The notes beneath the pieces were generated by a model. The model saw nothing but the letters and a program-made list of their open reading frames with translations. It ran no database searches and had not been told where the DNA came from. Shown here in pieces: positions 7,884-11,618 of a stretch of 11,618 nucleotides of DNA. This DNA is from Podochytrium sp. JEL0797 (taxonomy: Eukaryota; Chytridiomycota; Chytridiomycetes; Chytridiales; Chytriomycetaceae), in contig JADGJG010000863.1 in assembly GCA_027596195.1 (NCBI GenBank), positions 1-11,618 on the forward strand, read 5' to 3'. Both the position numbers and the translations under genes were made by a program. How positions within the stretch are numbered: position 1 is the first letter of the stretch; the number at the start of each line of letters is the position of its first letter.

Positions 7884-8011
7884 TTGACAGCTGTCAATTT
7901 TTAAACTTTGACAGCTGTTTCTACTTCAGCGTTGACAGCTGTCAATCTGCCTGTTATGGTGTTGACAATTCTCATTATCGAGATCAAACCACCCAACAAT
8001 ATGACAGCTGC
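7884..8011. repeat. Cluster of TTGACAGCTGTCAA palindromes
   Basis: The perfect 14-bp palindrome TTGACAGCTGTCAA occurs at 7884-7897 and 7932-7945. A 13-base variant TTGACAGCTGTTT lies exactly between them (7908-7920), and a TGACAGCTGC variant lies at 8002-8011. The centres of the first three are 24 bp apart (7890.5, 7914.5, 7938.5). Additional TTGACA/TGTCAA halves lie at about 7877-7882 and 7972-7977. TGACAGCTGTCA is known as a dimer site of TALE homeodomain proteins (MEIS/PREP/TGIF type) and contains the CAGCTG E-box core. The cluster lies about 100 bp beyond the stop codon of the protease, between two convergent genes, so it may lie in a 3' UTR. Function is unknown. Confidence 0.85.
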
Positions 8012-8107
8012 AGACGCGCGCGCAACGCAGTCGTCAACAGAATTGGGTTATTTGAGGATTAATGAACCAACTGGTTTTTGTTTTTTCCAATGAAAGACTC
8101 TCGAAAA

Positions 8108-9803
8108 TTAAATCAAGGGACAAGCGGGCTTGCTTGGACAATACGTTGCGACCTCGCGAACACACAATCGATCCCACCCTGAGCTGCAGCAGTACGGATC
8201 CTTGTTGCAAACGGCGATCACGCAAGAGTCGCAAAAACTCGTCAACGCGGTTCCAACGCTGCAAACCGAATGTCCACAGACGCCACCTACTGCATTCTGA
8301 GCCGCTTGAGGGTTCGGAAAGGCTGCCAAAATACCCGTTGTTGTAGTTGCCGTCTTGGTGGAAGTTGTCAAGGTTGTTTTTGTGGAGGTGGAAGAGGTTT
8401 TCGTTGTGGTTGTTTTGGAAGTCGTGGTTGTCTTGCTCGTCGTGGAAGTTGAAGTGGTCCTTGTCGTGGTGGTACTTGAGGTGGACGTTCTGGTACTCGT
8501 TGTTGAAGTGGTCCTTGAAGTGGTCGTACTCGAAGTAGTAGTAGTCACCACCGCATTCACCACCACCGTCGGATGAATCGCCGCCGCGAATCCAATCCGC
8601 GAGTTTTGCACATCAAAAACGGTATACACAGCCCTTAAAAAAGAGTCTCCAAAAATATACCCGTTCCACCCCAACTGCGTGATTCCACTGAAACACGTCC
8701 CATCCCCATTCGGCATCACGTATTGCTGCGACGTGAGCGAAATCGTCACGCCGCCAATGTGGACAGTGATTGTGGGACCCGTGTAGAACACGGTGCAGGA
8801 GATGGCGTAGAGGCCTGTGGTGGAGTCGTAGGGTTGCGCGCCGATGGCGAGGTTGAGGGAGTCGGAGACGGTGTTGGTTGCGAGGATGAGACTGGTTCCG
8901 GTGTCGGCGATGGCGAATTGGTCTGTGATCGGGATTGTTTTGCCTTGGATAGTGAAGGAGCCGCCGGAGGGGTCGAATTGGTAGTAGGATTCCGCGGTGA
9001 GCGGAACTTGAGGGCAGCATCGTGAATATAATTATCGAGAACGGATTCGAAACGCGTTCGTCCTCACCATATTGAATCGTTCCCGTAAACTTGGAAGTAT
9101 CAATTCCATTGATTGTAAGCTCTCCAGGATCACCGTTCACTGCATTCGCAAAGTAAAACGCCATCGTTTGAATTTTGGCAGCTTGCACGAAATTTCCACC
9201 ATTGATTTGGTTCAGCGAATTATACCCGAGCCCCCACAGACCCGCAACTGGAGAATTGAAGCCGCTCTCATACATTGACACTCCAAAATTAATCGTTGTG
9301 GAGATTCCTCCGAGGGACACGGGACCCGAGTAGATTTCCCCAGAAACTGAACCGGAGCCGTAATTGGTGGTCCAATTCACACCTGTATCGTGAATCAACG
9401 TGTCGGATAGGTCGATAAAGTCGAGACCGAGCCCTGGTCCGCAGGATCCATCTGAAGAAGTGCACGCGGGCCCTCGCACCCACACATCGGACGACCCAGT
9501 ATCCAAGTCGACAGCAAACACTTGCCCGTTTCCAAACGTCACGTTGGTAGTGTACAGCTCGTCACTGAAATCTTGGAGTGCAACACTGCGGCGCCCGTGA
9601 TGACGCGTTTTGTTGCGTTCCAAGTAAATGTTGAGACCGTACCTAACGTTGGCATTCGCGATCGCGTTGTGTGGGGTCGTGGCTTTGAGTCTGTAAATGG
9701 GCATGGAGACTCTGGGGTCTGTGGCGATTGTGTTCATGAGTTTGGGTCTGGCGGTGGTTGCTAGGGCACCGAGCAGTGTCGATAGCAGCACAATGAGCGT
9801 CAT
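8108..9803 (-). CDS. Secreted pepsin-like aspartic protease (A1) with Thr/Ser linker and Cys-rich tail
   Basis: Predicted extracellular acid endopeptidase. Exons 9068-9803 and 8108-9006 with a 61-nt phase-1 intron (GTGAG donor, CTCAAG acceptor) give 544 residues; the join creates QYVPLTAESYYQF, the usual family sequence. Residues 1-17 (MTLIVLLSTLLGALATT) are a signal peptide, followed by a propeptide to about 72. The catalytic motifs are DTGSS (D101) and DTGTS (D280), with the flap YGSGS at 148-152. The catalytic domain ends near 390. Residues 400-469 are almost only Thr and Ser with Lys/Arg, a probable O-glycosylated linker. Residues 489-544 hold ten cysteines with KDPYCCSSGWDRLCVREV, a module I recall from secreted proteins of myxobacteria and chytrids. 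Start: ATG at 9801-9803, right before the signal peptide and with A at -3; the frame is open 26 codons further but that part is not needed. Confidence 0.9.
8330..8548. repeat. Imperfect trinucleotide-type repeat coding for the Thr/Ser linker
   Basis: The plus strand is a run of GTNGTN/GAAGTN-type codon-sized units; on the minus strand these are ACN/TCN/AGN codons for the protease linker. Such tracts expand and contract easily, so linker length is probably variable between strains. Val-rich plus-strand reading frames here are by-products. Confidence 0.8.
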
Positions 9804-9977
9804 TTGCCTTTGCTGGATGTATTTTTCATTGTTGACGGATGTTAAGTGGTATTCTTGAATCCATTGTTCGCAATCCAACAATGCATCGATTTTTTACAAA
9901 TGTCCCTGCGCGAATCTCAATCCGGAAACAGAAGAAAGACAAAACCAATGTATTCGCGAATCGTAAATAGAAGGAAT
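9804..9977 (-). promoter_or_regulatory. Short spacer: protease promoter region and COA6 3' end
   Basis: 174 bp separate the COA6 stop codon from the protease ATG, both on the minus strand. The region must hold the COA6 terminator and the protease promoter. A CCAAT lies on the plus strand at about 9945-9949. I see no clear TATA box. The tandem arrangement at this spacing is compatible with separate transcripts. Confidence 0.3.
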
Positions 9978-10444
9978 TCACTTTGACGTTGATTTGACCT
10001 TTTCCCAAAAATCGTCTGGTTTACTGCGCAATTCGGCCTCCTTCTGCATCTGATGATCGACCAAATGCTTGTTCTGCATTTCCTTTACGCGCAACATGCT
10101 GAAATGGAAGACCTGTGCGGATTTGCGTTTTTCGGATCAGACTCGCCTCGAACGAATCCAACACTCACCCACGACGACAAACACTCTTCGCCAAACTCGT
10201 CCAGCGCCTTCTGACACACAAACAGCTTCTTTTTCTCGTCGCTCGAAAGGCTCTTGTCGCTCTGGATCCGAATGTTTGGTTTCGAGACATCGAGGGCCAC
10301 AATGGCGTCGTGGCCTTCCACGGCGAGGCCGTTGAGCCACAGCTTGTTCAGGTTGAGGCAGCCGAAGTAGGCGTCGCGGGCCGCCCAGCATCGTCGCCGT
10401 TGGTCCTTTTGCGGCGCGCGCGTCGTTTGCGGAGAAGAGGACAT
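9978..10444 (-). CDS. COA6: Cytochrome c oxidase assembly factor COA6
   Basis: Predicted mitochondrial intermembrane-space protein that helps copper delivery to the COX2 CuA site during complex IV assembly. Exons 10169-10444 and 9978-10112 (56-nt intron, phase 0, GTGAGT donor, CACAG acceptor) give 136 residues. The twin-Cys signature is complete: C19-x9-C29 in CWAARDAYFGC and C77-x10-C88, matching the CX9C/CX10C pattern particular to COA6. The second helix ends SW-VFHF, the usual CxxSWVxxF ending, which is only formed after splicing. Unusual is the 47-residue spacing between C29 and C77, longer than I expect for COA6, and the charged C-terminal extension (QKEAELRSKPDDFWEKVKST). Start chosen at ATG 10442-10444 (A at -3) because the signature starts 18 residues later; the frame is open further upstream but that reads the 3' end of the neighbouring gene in another frame. 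Only 98 bp separate it from the upstream LRR gene. Confidence 0.9.
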
Positions 10445-10542
10445 TTGTTGGAAAGATTGGAAAAAAGAGATATCCTGCCAGGATCGAGAGAGAATTGCGA
10501 TTTGCTTTCCGTTTCTGATATAAATATATTCACTTCTTAAAT
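10445..10542 (-). promoter_or_regulatory. COA6 promoter with TATA-like element
   Basis: This 98-bp gap has to hold both the 3' end of the upstream LRR gene and the COA6 promoter. An AT-rich element (AATATATTTATATC on the minus strand, about 10517-10530) lies about 75-85 bp before the COA6 ATG, a workable TATA position; it could equally be part of the polyadenylation region of the LRR gene. Confidence 0.4.
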
Positions 10543-11507
10543 TCAACGAACACACACCAATCCCGCACTGTTTTGCAACGATCCACCCATGAGACGATCC
10601 AAACTCCCCAACTCGACAGGAACCTCTCCAGACAACAAATTGCCATGCAATACCAACACCCTCAAATTTGAGAGCATGCCAAACTTTGCCAGAATGGAAC
10701 CTGTAAAACGAGAACGAAGGGCAGAGAGATTCCCAAGCTGAGGAGGCAAGGTTCCATTGAGGCCGGCATTCTCGGATAAAACAAGGTCTTCCAACTTGCG
10801 ACACAGTTCCAGTTCAGGAGGAATCGGACCAGACAGTTGGTTGCCGAACATAGACAGGCCTCTCAGTTGCTGCAAGCGTCCAATACTGGTGGGAATCGCG
10901 CCAAAGAGTTTATTGTCCCCAGGGTTCCAGACTTGAAGCGACGCGAGCTCTCCAATTTCAACAGGAATTGACCCGCGGAGGGAACTGCGTCCGAGATTCA
11001 ACTCGACAAGATGCTTGCAGCCCATCAAAAGGTCAATGTTGAGAAAACAGCTCCACACCAGCTTCTCGAGCTTGGCCCAGCGCATTTGAATATACGTCGT
11101 TTGGTACTGCTGAGGAGCCATAATGTAGACGAGATCTTCCTGTGTTGGATTTGTGGTGCTAATGATTGTTGGCAAGCGAGAGGACACGAATCGGGCCATG
11201 TTGATGCGCGCAAATGAGGGAGTCGAAAGGCACGTCTTGAAGGTTTTCGAGAGTCCGCGAAGCTTCCAAACTTGTTGCGGGTTCACCCAACTGAGGATCC
11301 GGAGGGCCACCTCCACGGGAAGGTCTGCAAAGAGAGTGGGCTGTTTCTCGATTTGGTCGCGGTGGCGGAGGGGTCGGAGCGAGAGAGGGCCGTGGTTAGA
11401 CTCCGTCTGCACGCGAAGAGAATCGGGAGGAGATTCAGATGGTGGGCGGCCCGTTTCGCTGCATGCGGCTGGTAGAGCCGTGGGATCCGAAGGTTACCTG
11501 AAACCAT
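10543..11507 (-). CDS. Second F-box protein with plant-type leucine-rich repeats
   Basis: Probable SCF substrate receptor, paralogue of the plus-strand gene at 3493-4635 but lacking its coiled coil. The long frame (to 11412) has no ATG. The preferred model uses a 10-nt first exon (11498-11507, ATGGTTTCAG) with a GTAACC donor, a 173-nt intron and a CTTTGCAG acceptor, then 10543-11324: 263 residues starting MVSDLPVEVALRILSW, which puts the F-box at about residues 3-47. TCTAAC inside the intron could be a branch site. The repeats (about 106-260) keep the LxGxIP pattern but are eroded: QVWNPGDN where a consensus LxLxxN is expected, SILAKFG for SIPxxFG, and the fifth repeat lacks six residues (SALRSRFTG). 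The protein could still fold, but it looks less constrained than its paralogue. A TATAAG at 11581-11586 lies about 75 bp upstream of the ATG. F-box/LRR identity is firm; the 5' structure is inference. Confidence 0.75.
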
Positions 11508-11618
11508 ATTTTTTTAAACTTGTGTTGTGTCTGGAGACCTTTGCCGGCCAGTGGCCGCGGTGACCCGCGGCCCCACGGGGCTTATATCATCAGCATTGTT
11601 TATATTTCATTTATGTGT
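11508..11618 (-). promoter_or_regulatory. Promoter of the second F-box/LRR gene with GC-rich inverted repeat
   Basis: A perfect inverted repeat, GGCCGCGG (11553-11560) and CCGCGGCC (11565-11572) around a TGAC spacer, lies in otherwise AT-rich sequence, between the ATG (11507) and a TATAAG on the minus strand (11581-11586). CGG/CCG half-sites are the type bound by fungal Zn2Cys6 factors, so an operator is possible; a 5' UTR hairpin is another reading. Confidence 0.5.

Noticed and set aside
7884..8011. CRISPR-like reading of the regularly spaced palindromes
   Set aside because: The repeats are only 13-14 bp with about 10-11 bp spacers, in a eukaryotic context without cas genes.
7841..8062. Plus-strand ORF with an octapeptide period (NFDSC repeats)
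   Set aside because: The period follows from the 24-bp spacing of the DNA palindromes; there is no ATG before the repeats and no other sign of coding.
8355..8576. Val/Glu-rich plus-strand ORF
   Set aside because: It is the antisense of the Thr/Ser linker of the protease; its composition follows from the repeat.
8108..9881. Reading the protease as frameshifted or split between two ORFs
   Set aside because: A 61-nt GT-AG intron at 9007-9067 joins both frames and creates the expected pepsin sequence, so no frameshift is needed.

Overview
The window looks like nuclear DNA of a fungus, most likely a zoosporic (chytrid) fungus. Genes are spliced: predicted introns are mostly 56-100 nt with GTGAG/GTAAG-type donors, plus a few longer ones. 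The gene set is fungal: an SFP1-type zinc-finger regulator, the mitochondrial factor COA6, a DH-BAR Rho exchange factor and a secreted pepsin-like protease. F-box proteins carrying plant-type LxGxIP leucine-rich repeats also fit. Assignment to chytrids is inference; no rRNA or other taxonomic marker is present.

Layout. 1-99 is an almost pure C run, probably a contig-end artefact. 100-1816 (minus) is the 5' part of a proline-rich DH-BAR RhoGEF, cut off at the C run. 1949-2739 (plus) holds an unrecognised two-exon gene candidate with a CAG-rich stretch in the middle; it converges on a weak minus-strand candidate at 2713-3242. 3493-4635 (plus) is an intact F-box/LRR gene. 4636-5420 is mostly gene-free but carries a relic of the same LRR family. 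5421-7462 (plus) is best read as one three-exon SFP1-like gene. 7463-8107 is a convergent intergenic region with a pyrimidine tract and a cluster of TTGACAGCTGTCAA palindromes at 24-bp spacing. 8108-9803 (minus) is a two-exon pepsin-like aspartic protease with a Thr/Ser linker and a 10-Cys C-terminal domain. 9978-10444 (minus) is two-exon COA6. 10543-11507 (minus) is a second F-box/LRR gene with several degenerate repeat positions, followed by its promoter up to the window end.

The genes do not form a pathway. The most connected element is the F-box/LRR family: two genes in opposite orientation about 6 kb apart plus a relic, which suggests local family turnover. The most unusual features are that architecture, the palindrome cluster, the protease tail domain, and the unrecognised gene with the CAG-rich interior. 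Intron positions were inferred from splice consensus, frame and family motifs; no transcript evidence was available.
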